15,965 bases of DNA from an archaeon (GTDB lineage: Archaea > Thermoproteota > Nitrososphaeria > Nitrososphaerales > CADDZS01), in NCBI GenBank assembly GCA_021792315.1, contig JAJYUX010000034.1:1-15965 (forward strand). Reading direction: 5' to 3'. Made by a program: the position numbers and the translations under genes. Positions 7,192 to 14,535 of this stretch are shown one piece after another (the first letter of the stretch is position 1; every line of letters begins with the position of its first letter). The notes beneath the pieces were generated by a model that saw only the letters and a list, made by a program, of their open reading frames with translations, was not told the DNA's origin and searched no databases.

Positions 7192-8697
7192 TTAGACCTT
7201 CGTCAACTGAAGATTTCTCAACCATTCGAGATTTGCTCCGAAAAGCTGTCTTATGTCACTGACTCCATACCTCAGCATTACTAATCTGTCCAAGCTCAGC
7301 CCCCACGCAAGAACTGGATTCTTCACTCCGAGAGGATGAGTGACCTCTGGTCGAAAAACACCCATTCCACCCAGTTCCATCCATCTCTTCGTGTCTTTGA
7401 CATATGCCATCGTCTGCAGGGATGGTTCAGTATAGGGGAAGTATGTGGGCCAGAATTTTATTTCGCTAAACCCAAGTTTGGAATAGAATTTCGACAAAAC
7501 ATAGATGAGGTTTCTCAAGTTCAGCTTTTCTCCAACCATTACACCTTCTATCTGAAAGAACTCCGGATTGTGCTTGTAGTTTGACTTTTCATTCCTGAAT
7601 ACTCGTCCGATGGAGAATACTCTAGCGTCATCTGGTTTGTTCTGCGCGAGATAGGAGATCGTAACGGCAGTTGTATGAGTTCTGAGAACCACTCTGGATG
7701 CTTCCGCTTCCTTCCATTTGTACTGCCATCCGGCAGAGCCTGTTCCAGCACCATTTTCATGCGCGTTACTGATTCCCTTTATCTGCTCCTTGAACCCTTC
7801 AAGGTTTGCTCGCAAATCCGACAGATAGAATGTATCCTGCATCTCTCTTGCCGAATGTTCCTGAGGGATAAACAGTGCGTCAAAATTCCAGAGTGCGCTC
7901 TGGCTAATCGACCCAAAGATCTCTTCGAACCCAAGTGAGACAAATGTTTCACGAACTTCATCCATGAACAATCGCATTGGATGCCTTCTGCCCCCGTAAA
8001 TTGTTGGTGCTGGTGATGTGACGTCCAGTGCCCTAAGCGACTTGTCTTTCCATTCACCGCTTTGCAGAATCCTTGGTGTAATCGCATCAATTTCATCTGT
8101 TGATGTCGTGGCTATTGACTTGCCCCGTGGTGTAAGAGAGACGAAGAGCGACTTAGACGAATTTATCTCGATGTATCCATCCCTCCTCTTTCGAAGCTCG
8201 TTAATCAAATCAGTTTCGTCATTAGAAAATTCTACCGAAGGAACGGGGCCTTTTTCAGCTAATTTCTGCAGTATTATCTCTTCAGGTTCTTTTCCTTCGG
8301 CGCTCGGTGTCGAGAAAAGTGCACCAGACTCAATTCTTACCCAACCGTTGTTCTTGGATTTTCCGAGAGCTACTGCAAACTCTTCGCCCATTGTCTTTGC
8401 AACTGAATTGACTTCTGTGTTACTCAAACTCTTGATTAGGTTCACCAATTTCCTCTCCGGCAAGCCGACCTTCAACACTGTCTGACCCTCTGGTCCTAAT
8501 GAGTAGGTAGTTACTTCCTTCTGATCTGTCTGAATCAGATCCTTAGCCTTGAGCCATTCCACACCTCGCCTTACCTGATCTATCGAAAGATTACTAGTGC
8601 TGACGAGTTCATCCAAACCAATGCGACTGTCTGTAGAAACACGAAGGGAGCCAAGAATTGTCTTCTCAATTGGATGAAGAGGAGAAGACTCTGTCAT
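7192..8697 (-). CDS. pheS: Phenylalanyl-tRNA synthetase alpha subunit (archaeal type)
   Basis: Catalytic class II synthetase subunit that activates phenylalanine. The first 200 residues hold winged-helix-like segments that in archaeal and eukaryotic PheRS contact tRNA. The catalytic core begins at about 236: RRHPMRLFMDEVRETFVSLGF (motif 1, starting at 237), FDALFIPQEHSAREMQDTFYL (starting at 272, typical of archaea and eukaryotes), GRVFRNEKSNYKHNPEFFQIE (motif 2, starting at 364) and GMGVFRPEVTHPLG (444-457) with GLSLDRLVMLRYG (466-478, motif 3). 501 residues, the expected length. Its ATG overlaps the trpS stop by 4 nt (ATGA), so translation is coupled; pheT follows after 6 nt. The frame is intact. 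Confidence 0.97.
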   Translation of the reverse strand: MTESSPLHPIEKTILGSLRVSTDSRIGLDELVSTSNLSIDQVRRGVEWLKAKDLIQTDQKEVTTYSLGPEGQTVLKVGLPERKLVNLIKSLSNTEVNSVAKTMGEEFAVALGKSKNNGWVRIESGALFSTPSAEGKEPEEIILQKLAEKGPVPSVEFSNDETDLINELRKRRDGYIEINSSKSLFVSLTPRGKSIATTSTDEIDAITPRILQSGEWKDKSLRALDVTSPAPTIYGGRRHPMRLFMDEVRETFVSLGFEEIFGSISQSALWNFDALFIPQEHSAREMQDTFYLSDLRANLEGFKEQIKGISNAHENGAGTGSAGWQYKWKEAEASRVVLRTHTTAVTISYLAQNKPDDARVFSIGRVFRNEKSNYKHNPEFFQIEGVMVGEKLNLRNLIYVLSKFYSKLGFSEIKFWPTYFPYTEPSLQTMAYVKDTKRWMELGGMGVFRPEVTHPLGVKNPVLAWGLSLDRLVMLRYGVSDIRQLFGANLEWLRNLQLTKV

Positions 8698-9899
8698 AGC
8701 TCTGACCTCTTCCTAAGATCACCATCAATGTCCTCCACAACGAACTCATCAATCCTGCTCTCTGCCTTGGCTCGCTTTGCTTGATGCTCGTCAATGAATT
8801 TACGTACACGTGGGGCGAGCATCTTCTTGCAATCCCCGCAAAGCAATTTTCCACTCTTGCATTCCTCGTAAATATTAGACAAATTGTTGTCGTTTTCTTC
8901 GAACATAAAATAGTAGTAATGGTAGACTGGACAAATGTCAGGCTGACCTCCCAACTTTCGCTGCTCTTCGACCGTGGATCTGCCGCCTGTGAATGAGGCG
9001 AGAATTTTCTTTTCCACTTCCTTCGGAGAATCGGTGGTAAATATTGCAGTCTCCGGCTGACTAGCGCTCATCTTGCCTCCTTGCCCTAAACCTGGAATGA
9101 ACTTCGAGTGTACCTGAGCTGGTTTGTAGAATCCCAGCTTTGGTGCAACTTCCCTGGCGATTCCCCTCCAGTAAGGATCTTGGTCAATCGCAGCAGGAAT
9201 CAGGCACGGTATGTTATGTTTCTTAAGCACTGAGGGCAGGAAGCACGGGGTAGCCTGGAGAGCGGGAAAGAAGACCATGCCAATGTCAGTGCTGTTTTCG
9301 AATCCGAATACTGCCTTTGCCGTACTGAAAGTAGTGTGCTTTGCGACCTTGGCAGCGATTGAATAGAGCGTCTTCATGTAGCCTGTGTCTGTAAAAACAA
9401 AAGTCTTCTTCGGATCAAAACCAAGTGCGATGAGGTCTAGTGTATTTTCCCTCGCCAGTTTCTTTGTTTGTTCCAAAGAAAGCTTGTCTGAATTGTAGTA
9501 TTTTTCGTCGTCTGTCATCTGGAAATACAACTCCGCGTCGAACTTGTCCTGGAGGTACTTCGTGAAAATCCAGGGTAAAATGTGACCTAGATGAACTCCT
9601 CCAGAGGGTCCTCTTCCAGTATAGAGAAAGAATTTCTCCCCTGCCTCGTATCGGGAGAGAATCCAGTCTAAATCCCTGTGTGAGTAGAAGATCTTCCTTC
9701 GCAGGAAAAGATGTATTTCACCAGTTAGTCTTTCGAATTGCGATAGAAGCTCGGGCGTGATCTTAGAGGTGCCGAATCGCTCAACTAACTTATCGTAATC
9801 AATTTCTCCTTCTACTTCCCACGGAGTTACAATAAACTCGCCGGGCTTTGTATTTTCTAAGGTCACTTCAAATCGCCGCTGAAAAATATTGTCGTGCAA
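8694..9899 (-). CDS. trpS: Tryptophanyl-tRNA synthetase (archaeal/eukaryal type)
   Basis: Class I synthetase that charges tRNA-Trp. Seen: TGRGPSGGVHLGHILPW (94-110), holding the HIGH-type signature as HLGH; AAIDQDPYWR (236-245), the tryptophan-pocket word of the archaeal/eukaryal form; and KMSAS (276-280), the KMSKS signature in its archaeal/eukaryal version. A C-x-x-C pair (Cys354, Cys357) sits in LLCGDCKK, common in this group. 401 residues. Start at TTG 9899; no ATG or GTG fits better upstream of the conserved N-terminal EFIVTPWEVEG stretch. First gene of the operon and divergent from asnB across a 185-nt gap. A weak AT-rich element (ATTATTT at about 9914-9920, minus sense) may be its TATA box. 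Confidence 0.96.
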   Translation of the reverse strand: MHDNIFQRRFEVTLENTKPGEFIVTPWEVEGEIDYDKLVERFGTSKITPELLSQFERLTGEIHLFLRRKIFYSHRDLDWILSRYEAGEKFFLYTGRGPSGGVHLGHILPWIFTKYLQDKFDAELYFQMTDDEKYYNSDKLSLEQTKKLARENTLDLIALGFDPKKTFVFTDTGYMKTLYSIAAKVAKHTTFSTAKAVFGFENSTDIGMVFFPALQATPCFLPSVLKKHNIPCLIPAAIDQDPYWRGIAREVAPKLGFYKPAQVHSKFIPGLGQGGKMSASQPETAIFTTDSPKEVEKKILASFTGGRSTVEEQRKLGGQPDICPVYHYYYFMFEENDNNLSNIYEECKSGKLLCGDCKKMLAPRVRKFIDEHQAKRAKAESRIDEFVVEDIDGDLRKRSEL

Positions 9900-10084
9900 G
9901 CTTGGGTGTGCTCAAATAATCCAAAACTCGTTCACACGAAGTGACTTCAATCCTGAAACCCGATGCCAATCTCGAATAGCGCCTAGAAAAACTTTCTCGA
10001 TTCGTTCAACCCACTGGGTCACTGAGGACACTCCGCTTGCGTTCTAAACCTCAATATAGCTGATCGGGAAATTGAGTTACTGCC
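9900..10084. other. Divergent intergenic region trpS/asnB
   Basis: 185 nt between two TTG starts that point outward. It must hold both promoters. I see one good TATA-like element for asnB and a weak one for trpS, and no RNA gene or repeat. Confidence 0.5.
10053..10058 (+). promoter_or_regulatory. TATA-like box of asnB
   Basis: AATATA, centred about 29 nt before the TTG at 10085. In archaea transcription starts about 22-27 nt after the TATA centre, so the asnB message would be leaderless or nearly so. This agrees with the lack of a Shine-Dalgarno site before the TTG. Confidence 0.45.
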
Positions 10085-11926
10085 TTGTGTGGAATTGGCG
10101 GCTGCCTGGGCATTGAAGCGTCTTCGGAATTAGCGCACAAAATGTCTGCCCTCATAAAACACAGAGGTCCAGACGACTATGGTGAATACGTAAGCAATGC
10201 TGTTGCACTCTTTTCAAACCGATTGAGCATAATAGATCTAGAGGGCGGTCACCAGCCAATTTTCAACGAAGATGAAAATCTGGTCATCGTCTTCAACGGA
10301 GAGATCTACAACTTTCTTGAGCTAAAGCAGGATCTTGAGAAGCAAGGTCACAAGTTTAGAACGAGATCAGATACGGAAGTGATTCTTCACGGCTTTGAAC
10401 AGCACGGAGTGCAGATCTTTTCTCTACTTGATGGAATGTTTGCTATTGCGATCTGGGACATCAAGAAGAAACGCTTGATTCTGGCGAGAGACAGAGCTGG
10501 TGTGAAACCACTCCACTATGCCAGGGCTCAGAATGGCGATCTAGTTTTTTGTAGCGAGGTCAAAGGGATTCTGGCCCACAGCGCTACCTCGGCCGTGGTG
10601 AATCCAGAGGGCTTGTACTATCTTGTTGCGCTTTACTATGTTCCTTTCGAACAGACTCTCTTTTCAGGAATCCTCAAAGTTCCTCCCGGGCACTATTTTG
10701 ATTCTGATACAGGAAATGTTCTCGCCTACTGGTCACCGCCGAGCTTAAGACAGAACTTCTGCCCCGAAACGACAGTAGTAAGAGACGCTTTAGAGCAATC
10801 TGTAAGGAGACAACTCATCTCGGACGTCGAAGTGGGTGCGTTCCTTTCTGGTGGCCTCGATACATCATCCATAGTAGCTTTTGCGTCGAAATATTATCCG
10901 CGCAAACTGAAGACATTCTGCATGGGTTTCGGTCATGAGGATGACGAGCTTGACTCTGCGAAAAAAGTTGCAGATCACTTTGGAACTGAGCATTACTCAT
11001 TCACAATTACGGACAAGGCGACTCTTGAGCTATATCCTGATATGATATGGCATTCAGAATTGCCGAAACTCAATACGTACAGCTGGTTTGTAAGTCAGTT
11101 CGCCAGAAAGTACGTCAAAGTCTGTCTTAGCGGACTAGGGGGAGACGAACTTTTCTTCGGTTACCCCACTTCATCCAGATACATTGCGTTCGAGAGAGCC
11201 CAGAGTCTCATGAAGGTTCCCGGCGCTTCGCTACTATCGGCCTTCACGAGTGGAAAGAAGAAGCAGCTTCTGGCAAACGTAAAAAATCGAGCAGCCACGT
11301 ACATCACAGCAGTTTCACCGGCTTTTGGATCTCTCGATAGGTACATCTTTGCGCGGCCAATAACGCAGTACAAAGATGCTCTCGAATCAAAGATTAGGAA
11401 TGCATACTTCCAGAACAACAACCTGTTTGTACAACAGGCAGTTTATGCGGAATTTGGCACCAAACTCGTTGATGATTTTCTTTCTATTGACGATTCCATG
11501 AGTATGGCACATTCACTGGAAAACCGAGTTCCACTGCTCGACAATCAGCTTCTGGATCTGATGCTTCCTGTTTCGTACACTTACAATTACGAAAATGGGG
11601 GAGGCAAGACACTTCTCAGAAGTGCGATGACAGGCATCTTACCGGATGAATGTTTTAGAAAACCAAAGCAGGGATTCAGTCTTGATGTCGTAAAATGGTG
11701 GTCGGGTGAGCTTGGGGTACAAATAAGAAACACAATAAGCGAGTCACCCGTTGTAAAACAGTACTTTGACGTAACTGCCTTAAAGAACCTGTTTCCATTC
11801 GCGAAAGATTCCTTCAGCACAGTTTCACTACTTTGGACAGTGTATGCATTTCATATTTGGAATGATTTGTTCGTCGAAAATGGAAAGGATCGTCTCAGAG
11901 CACATGTCGCTAGAATGGCAGGTTAG
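10085..11926 (+). CDS. asnB: Asparagine synthase (glutamine-hydrolysing)
   Basis: Makes asparagine from aspartate, ATP and glutamine. The chain begins MCGIGGC: Cys2 is the glutaminase nucleophile once Met is removed, which fixes the unusual TTG start. The class II amidotransferase domain shows HRGPDDYG (26-33), NRLSIIDL (45-52), NGEIYN (71-76) and Asp96 in RSDTE. The synthetase domain carries the pyrophosphate loop SGGLDTS (255-261), where most relatives have SGGxDSS. Further on, LSGLGGDELFFGY and SMAHSLENRVPLLD are typical AsnB words. 613 residues, full length. Single gene with its own promoter; its last 4 nt overlap the convergent molybdopterin gene. Related enzymes also amidate surface-glycan or peptide substrates, but the motif set here fits a standard asparagine synthase. 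Confidence 0.93.
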   Translation: MCGIGGCLGIEASSELAHKMSALIKHRGPDDYGEYVSNAVALFSNRLSIIDLEGGHQPIFNEDENLVIVFNGEIYNFLELKQDLEKQGHKFRTRSDTEVILHGFEQHGVQIFSLLDGMFAIAIWDIKKKRLILARDRAGVKPLHYARAQNGDLVFCSEVKGILAHSATSAVVNPEGLYYLVALYYVPFEQTLFSGILKVPPGHYFDSDTGNVLAYWSPPSLRQNFCPETTVVRDALEQSVRRQLISDVEVGAFLSGGLDTSSIVAFASKYYPRKLKTFCMGFGHEDDELDSAKKVADHFGTEHYSFTITDKATLELYPDMIWHSELPKLNTYSWFVSQFARKYVKVCLSGLGGDELFFGYPTSSRYIAFERAQSLMKVPGASLLSAFTSGKKKQLLANVKNRAATYITAVSPAFGSLDRYIFARPITQYKDALESKIRNAYFQNNNLFVQQAVYAEFGTKLVDDFLSIDDSMSMAHSLENRVPLLDNQLLDLMLPVSYTYNYENGGGKTLLRSAMTGILPDECFRKPKQGFSLDVVKWWSGELGVQIRNTISESPVVKQYFDVTALKNLFPFAKDSFSTVSLLWTVYAFHIWNDLFVENGKDRLRAHVARMAG

Positions 11927-12579
11927 TTCTTTTTCCGTCCGTAAGCCTTTATCCTGTTTTTTACGATCTCAGCGTAACTCAGGCCGGCATACCGTTCCTC
12001 GTTCCATGGGTCCGCCGAGTTCGAGTAGCCACGAATCTCCCAGAAACCAGGTACGTCTTTCTCGCTGAGCCAGATTCCTTTTAGCCATTTTGCTGACTTG
12101 TAGAAGTATCTTTTAGGAACGAGCATTCTGACCGGGCCGCCATGGGCGGGTTCGAGATCCCTTCCATCCGCTTTGAATGCAATCATCACGTCGTCATCGT
12201 ACAAGAGGTCGATAGGGAGATTCGTTATGAAGCCCTGTTCGCATTGGAAAATTGCAAAGTGGGCTTTGGGAGTGGGCTTTGCAATTTCCATTAGATCCTT
12301 GAAACGAACGCCCTCCCACATCACGTCGAACCTACTCCAGCTGGTGACACAGTGAATATCGCAAACCTGAACAGTTCGTCTCAAGTTGAGTAATTCAGAA
12401 TAAGAGATTGATAGTTCATTCTCGACTTCGCCATGGACGCGCAAACTCCAAGACTCTTTGGATATGTTTGGAATTGATCCTGCGTAGAGAACTGGCCATC
12501 CCTTCGTTAGAACCTGACCCGGAGGAAGACGCTCCTGAAGAGTGCTGGTCGTTTCCTCACTTTGAGACATATAAAACAT
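11923..12579 (-). CDS. Cytoplasmic molybdopterin oxidoreductase (sulfite-oxidase/YedY fold)
   Basis: Binds molybdenum pterin; the substrate is unknown. Seen: a VCDIHCVTSWSRFDVMWEGV stretch (72-91), where Cys77 in HCVTSWS matches the molybdenum-ligating Cys of the family; then EPAHGGPVRMLVPKRYFYKS (143-162) and KWLKGIWL (164-171), the second half of the cofactor pocket. 218 residues, the size of short YedY-like proteins. There is no Tat twin-arginine signal and no C-terminal dimer domain, so it is probably cytoplasmic, unlike MsrP or sulfite oxidase. Two in-frame ATGs, 12579 and 12570. A TTAAAT box on the minus strand at 12598-12603 lies about 22 and 31 nt away, so either may be used, and leaderless starting at the second is attractive. 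Convergent with asnB and divergent from the glycosylase gene. Confidence 0.85.
   Translation of the reverse strand: MFYMSQSEETTSTLQERLPPGQVLTKGWPVLYAGSIPNISKESWSLRVHGEVENELSISYSELLNLRRTVQVCDIHCVTSWSRFDVMWEGVRFKDLMEIAKPTPKAHFAIFQCEQGFITNLPIDLLYDDDVMIAFKADGRDLEPAHGGPVRMLVPKRYFYKSAKWLKGIWLSEKDVPGFWEIRGYSNSADPWNEERYAGLSYAEIVKNRIKAYGRKKN
12570..12576 (+). promoter_or_regulatory. TATA box of the DNA glycosylase gene
   Basis: TATAAAA on the plus strand, about 43 nt before the ATG at 12616, giving a predicted short leader of about 15 nt. The box sits inside the first codons of the divergent molybdopterin gene. Confidence 0.5.
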
Positions 12580-12597
12580 CGATTGAAGCTTTGGACA

Positions 12598-12603
12598 ATT
12601 TAA
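12598..12603 (-). promoter_or_regulatory. TATA-like box of the molybdopterin gene
   Basis: TTAAAT read on the minus strand, about 22 nt before the ATG at 12579 and 31 nt before the in-frame ATG at 12570. Together with the plus-strand box at 12570-12576 it makes a very compact divergent promoter. Confidence 0.35.
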
Positions 12604-12615
12604 GAGTTCTTCAAA

Positions 12616-13209
12616 ATGGAAACGATACTTCGTAAAAATTTCTACTCAAGATCTCCTGTTCGTGTTGCGAGGGACTTGATTGGCAAGCTATTAGTAAGGA
12701 AACTGAATGAAGATACTCGACTTGACGGAATAATCGTGGAAACCGAAGCATACGGCGGGGCCTGCGACCCTGCAAGTCATGCTTATCGCGGAATGACAAA
12801 GAGAAATGAGGTCATGTTCGGAGAATCTGGCTATGCCTACATCTATTTCACGTATGGATTTCATCACTGCCTAAATTTCGTCACAGGAACCAAAGGAACT
12901 GCCAGTGCTGTTCTAATACGCGCCCTTGATCCTAGAAGTGGATTGGAAACAATGCAGGCCCTTAGGAAAAAGACAGCCGCAAATGACATTGCGAGTGGTC
13001 CGGGAAAACTTTGTCAGGCCCTTTCAATCGACCTAAAGCTCAACGGTATAGACATCACATCTTCAAGCAGTCCGATATATGTTGTCGACATAAAGGAGAA
13101 ACCGGTGGTGAAGGTCTCGTCTCGTATCGGAGTGAGCTCGGGTTCAGATAGGAAGTGGAGGTTCTATGTATTGGACAACCCTAATGTCTCGAAACATCGA
13201 CCAAGTTAA
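12616..13209 (+). CDS. 3-methyladenine DNA glycosylase, AAG/MPG family
   Basis: Base-excision repair enzyme that removes alkylated purines such as 3-methyladenine and hypoxanthine. Seen: VETEAY (41-46), with Glu44 as the likely catalytic residue and Tyr46; DPASHAYRG (51-59) with His55; KRN (62-64) and MFG; AYIYFTYGFHHCLN (74-87), with Tyr77 where human AAG has Tyr159; IRALDP (101-106); and ASGPGKLCQAL (126-136). All pocket residues I can align to human AAG (Glu125, Tyr127, His136, Tyr159) are kept. 197 residues, the usual prokaryotic length. ATG start 36 nt from the divergent molybdopterin gene; a single gene. The family is more common in bacteria and eukaryotes than in archaea, so transfer is possible, though nothing in the gene itself shows this. 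Confidence 0.92.
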   Translation: METILRKNFYSRSPVRVARDLIGKLLVRKLNEDTRLDGIIVETEAYGGACDPASHAYRGMTKRNEVMFGESGYAYIYFTYGFHHCLNFVTGTKGTASAVLIRALDPRSGLETMQALRKKTAANDIASGPGKLCQALSIDLKLNGIDITSSSSPIYVVDIKEKPVVKVSSRIGVSSGSDRKWRFYVLDNPNVSKHRPS

Positions 13210-13340
13210 CTTGCGAGTGAAACGTCTTTGACAAGGGAATCAGGCTCTCTCGCCATTGCGAGACACGTACAGGTACGGGATTTTGCCAATGTGGAAGTAT
13301 TCTCTGTCAAATCAAAGAGCATTAGTTAGAGAGATTGCCA

Positions 13341-13577
13341 ATGGTGAAGACGTCCAAAGCAGGATCATCTAGATACGATTCGGTAGAGGGCACTTTTCCT
13401 CAGTGCAATTTCCTTTTTCGGGGAAAGGATGGAGTCATGTATTGTTTGTACGATTTTGAGCAGATTCAGAAGAATAGTCCAAGGACCGAGGATTCGATGC
13501 AAGGTATCCTTTCAAGAAATTTGGACGTTCTTCACTACTTAGTTGACTACAAAGAAGGACACGCAAATTCCATATGA
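13341..13577 (+). CDS. Small hypothetical protein
   Basis: About 78 residues starting MVKTSKAGSSRYDSVEG from the ATG at 13341 (a TTG at 13335 and a GTG at 13344 are alternatives). The middle holds FPQCNFLFRGKDGVMYCLYDF with two Cys residues, and the rest is mixed and soluble, without membrane segments or a recognised motif. I do not recognise it. It is 131 nt after the glycosylase gene and overlaps another small frame by 35 nt. No clear ribosome site or TATA box is seen. It could be genuine, a fragment of a decayed gene, or chance. Confidence 0.35.
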   Translation: MVKTSKAGSSRYDSVEGTFPQCNFLFRGKDGVMYCLYDFEQIQKNSPRTEDSMQGILSRNLDVLHYLVDYKEGHANSI

Positions 13578-13698
13578 CTACACCTCTCTTATGGATCTAA
13601 ACGAAGAAGAGCTCCAAGATATCTCAAGCAAGGGTTTGATATCAAAAATCCTTAGTCGACAACGCCCCATTTTTACGCGTAAGCCTCGCAAGTCGTAA
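13543..13698 (+). CDS. Possible small ORF, 51 codons
   Basis: Opens with TTG right after an in-frame TAG and runs to TAA at 13698; an internal ATG at 13591 would give 35 residues. The sequence is protein-like: a polar start with KKDTQIPYDYTSL, an acidic helix LNEEELQDISSKG, then LISKILS and a basic tail RKPRKS. It sits in the +1 frame relative to the preceding ORF and overlaps it by 35 nt, so the two could be halves of one frameshifted gene. Function unknown; real coding is uncertain. Confidence 0.25.
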   Translation: MTTKKDTQIPYDYTSLMDLNEEELQDISSKGLISKILSRQRPIFTRKPRKS

Positions 13699-13808
13699 CC
13701 AAACTTGATGCTAGAAAGATTGGAATTCCGGAAGACGATCACGTAATGTCCCATCGAACTAATTCTTCGATCAATGGGAAAGTTAATCTACCCGTTTTGG
13801 AAGATACC
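13699..13808. other. 5' flank of 5S rRNA gene with a hairpin
   Basis: Holds an inverted repeat TCCCAT (13749-13754) / ATGGGA (13774-13779) with an inner CGAA/TTCG pair, then an AT-rich GTTAATCTA (13782-13790) preceded by GGAAA. The latter is a weak TATA/BRE candidate about 23 nt before the 5S 5' end. Confidence 0.35.
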
Positions 13809-13928
13809 TGTCAGCCGGCCATAGCGTGCGGGATCGACCTGGACTCATTCCGAACCCAGAAGTCAAACCGCATGTCGCCGTCATATTAGTGAGGTGCGTG
13901 AGCCCTCGTGAGGTGGCGGTGCTGGCAC
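13809..13928 (+). rRNA. rrf: 5S ribosomal RNA
   Basis: The central block GACCTGGACTCATTCCGAAC followed by CCAGAAGTCAAACCGC (13835 onward) is the hallmark loop B/helix III region of archaeal 5S rRNA. Helix I forms between TGTCAGC (13809-13815) and GCTGGCA (13921-13927) with one T-G wobble; helix II pairs GTGCGG with CCGCAT; the IV/V arm runs from CGCCGTCATA to GAGGTGGCG. The length of about 120 nt fits. No 16S or 23S rRNA is near, so the gene is unlinked, as in many Thermoproteota, Thaumarchaeota and Thermoplasmata. The ends are set by helix I and may shift by 1-3 nt. A T-rich TTCTTCCATTTT tract (13930-13941) follows and may end transcription. Confidence 0.92.
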
Positions 13929-14182
13929 CTTCTTCCATTTTCACTCGTGATCTCGACCATTTCAGCAAGCCCTTTTGGGTCAATGTACAACCTTTGTACA
14001 ACCTTTTCTGAAACTGCGGTGCTCAACTTGTCCAAATAGTAATTGCTTGGCGAATAAGAACCGTTGATAAAGTCCCTGACCATCTCTGCAATGCTTGTGT
14101 AGCCACTCTGCCTTAGTTTCAGATTAAGGGCCGCTATCTGTTCCTCATTGAGCTTGACTCCAATCGTTCTACGTTGAACCAT
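13886..14182 (-). CDS. Ribbon-helix-helix DNA-binding protein, 3' end overlapping 5S rRNA
   Basis: 98 residues. The first 41 form an RHH domain: a basic beta strand RRTIGVKL, helix NEEQIAALNLKLRQSG and helix SIAEMVRDFIN, as in CopG/NikR-type repressors. A second region (about 48-80) carries LDKLSTAVSEKVVQRLYIDP, possibly for multimerisation or ligand binding. ATG start at 14182, with a TTTAAA box (14217-14222) about 37 nt upstream. The last 13 residues (about 86-98, rich in His and Arg) are encoded by the complement of the 5S rRNA 3' end, so the natural C-terminus may have been cut and replaced. Likely a small transcription regulator; target unknown. It lies downstream of the large winged-helix protein on the same strand. 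Confidence 0.7.
   Translation of the reverse strand: MVQRRTIGVKLNEEQIAALNLKLRQSGYTSIAEMVRDFINGSYSPSNYYLDKLSTAVSEKVVQRLYIDPKGLAEMVEITSENGRRCQHRHLTRAHAPH
13930..13941 (+). terminator. Pyrimidine-rich end of 5S transcript
   Basis: TTCTTCCATTTT directly after helix I of the 5S rRNA. Archaeal RNA polymerase often stops at T-rich tracts. It lies inside the antisense ribbon-helix-helix gene, so the evidence is only positional. Confidence 0.3.
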
Positions 14183-14216
14183 TATGAGTTCTCTGTCAAA
14201 CTCGTGTCCGCTCGAA

Positions 14217-14222
14217 TTTAAA
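14217..14222 (-). promoter_or_regulatory. TATA box of the RHH gene
   Basis: TTTAAA, palindromic, about 37 nt before the ATG at 14182, predicting a leader of about 10 nt. Confidence 0.4.
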
Positions 14223-14427
14223 GATACAAGTGGATGATAATCCGTCTGAGGTCGATCATTTCAGATCAGCCAAATAGTGTGATCGTGCAATTAAACGACC
14301 CTGCCCGTACTGGTGCCCTAATCCTGCCACCATATGAAGGGCCCCTCTTACTCATTCACACGGGGGGGACGTTTCGTCTTATGAAACCCACTATGGACTT
14401 CAAATACAAAGTACCAAGGCCCCTTCC

Positions 14428-14444
14428 AAGGAACGGCGTTCCTT
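14428..14444. repeat. Perfect inverted repeat (hairpin)
   Basis: AAGGAAC, loop GGC, GTTCCTT: 7 bp with a 3-nt loop. On the minus strand it lies about 90 nt after the stop of the large winged-helix protein; it could be a transcript end structure or an operator. Confidence 0.4.
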
Positions 14445-14535
14445 TATGAAGCGAGTTATGGAGTTTAAATATTCACTTTAGGTGTTGGTTCGCAAGGGCG
14501 GGCTTGTCCTTAATGGATGAGATCCGTAAATCAGG

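Larger units (their letters stand above)
14183..14535. other. 353-nt non-coding stretch
   Basis: Contains TTTAAA at 14217-14222 (promoter of the RHH gene), a perfect hairpin AAGGAAC-GGC-GTTCCTT at 14428-14444, and an AT-rich TTTAAATATTC at about 14463-14473. No convincing gene: the 71-codon plus-strand frame at 14234-14449 has no motif or ribosome site. No tRNA seen. Confidence 0.5.

Noticed and set aside
6770..7195. 141-codon plus-strand frame
   Set aside because: Antisense shadow of pheT.
8018..8485. 155-codon plus-strand frame
   Set aside because: Antisense shadow of pheS, whose product is certain.
13248..13263. Hairpin TCTCGC-CATT-GCGAGA as a terminator or RNA gene
   Set aside because: Only 6 bp, no T tract and no pocket; may be chance.
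13749..13779. Third H/ACA hairpin (minus-strand ATGGG followed by ACA)
   Set aside because: The 3' side has no pocket: only 5 nt separate the inner stem from the ACA.
13783..14011. Frames of 60-72 codons on both strands over the 5S region
   Set aside because: They lie on the 5S rRNA gene and have no recognisable protein motif.
14234..14449. 71-codon plus-strand frame
   Set aside because: No ribosome site and no family motif; it covers promoter and hairpin elements.
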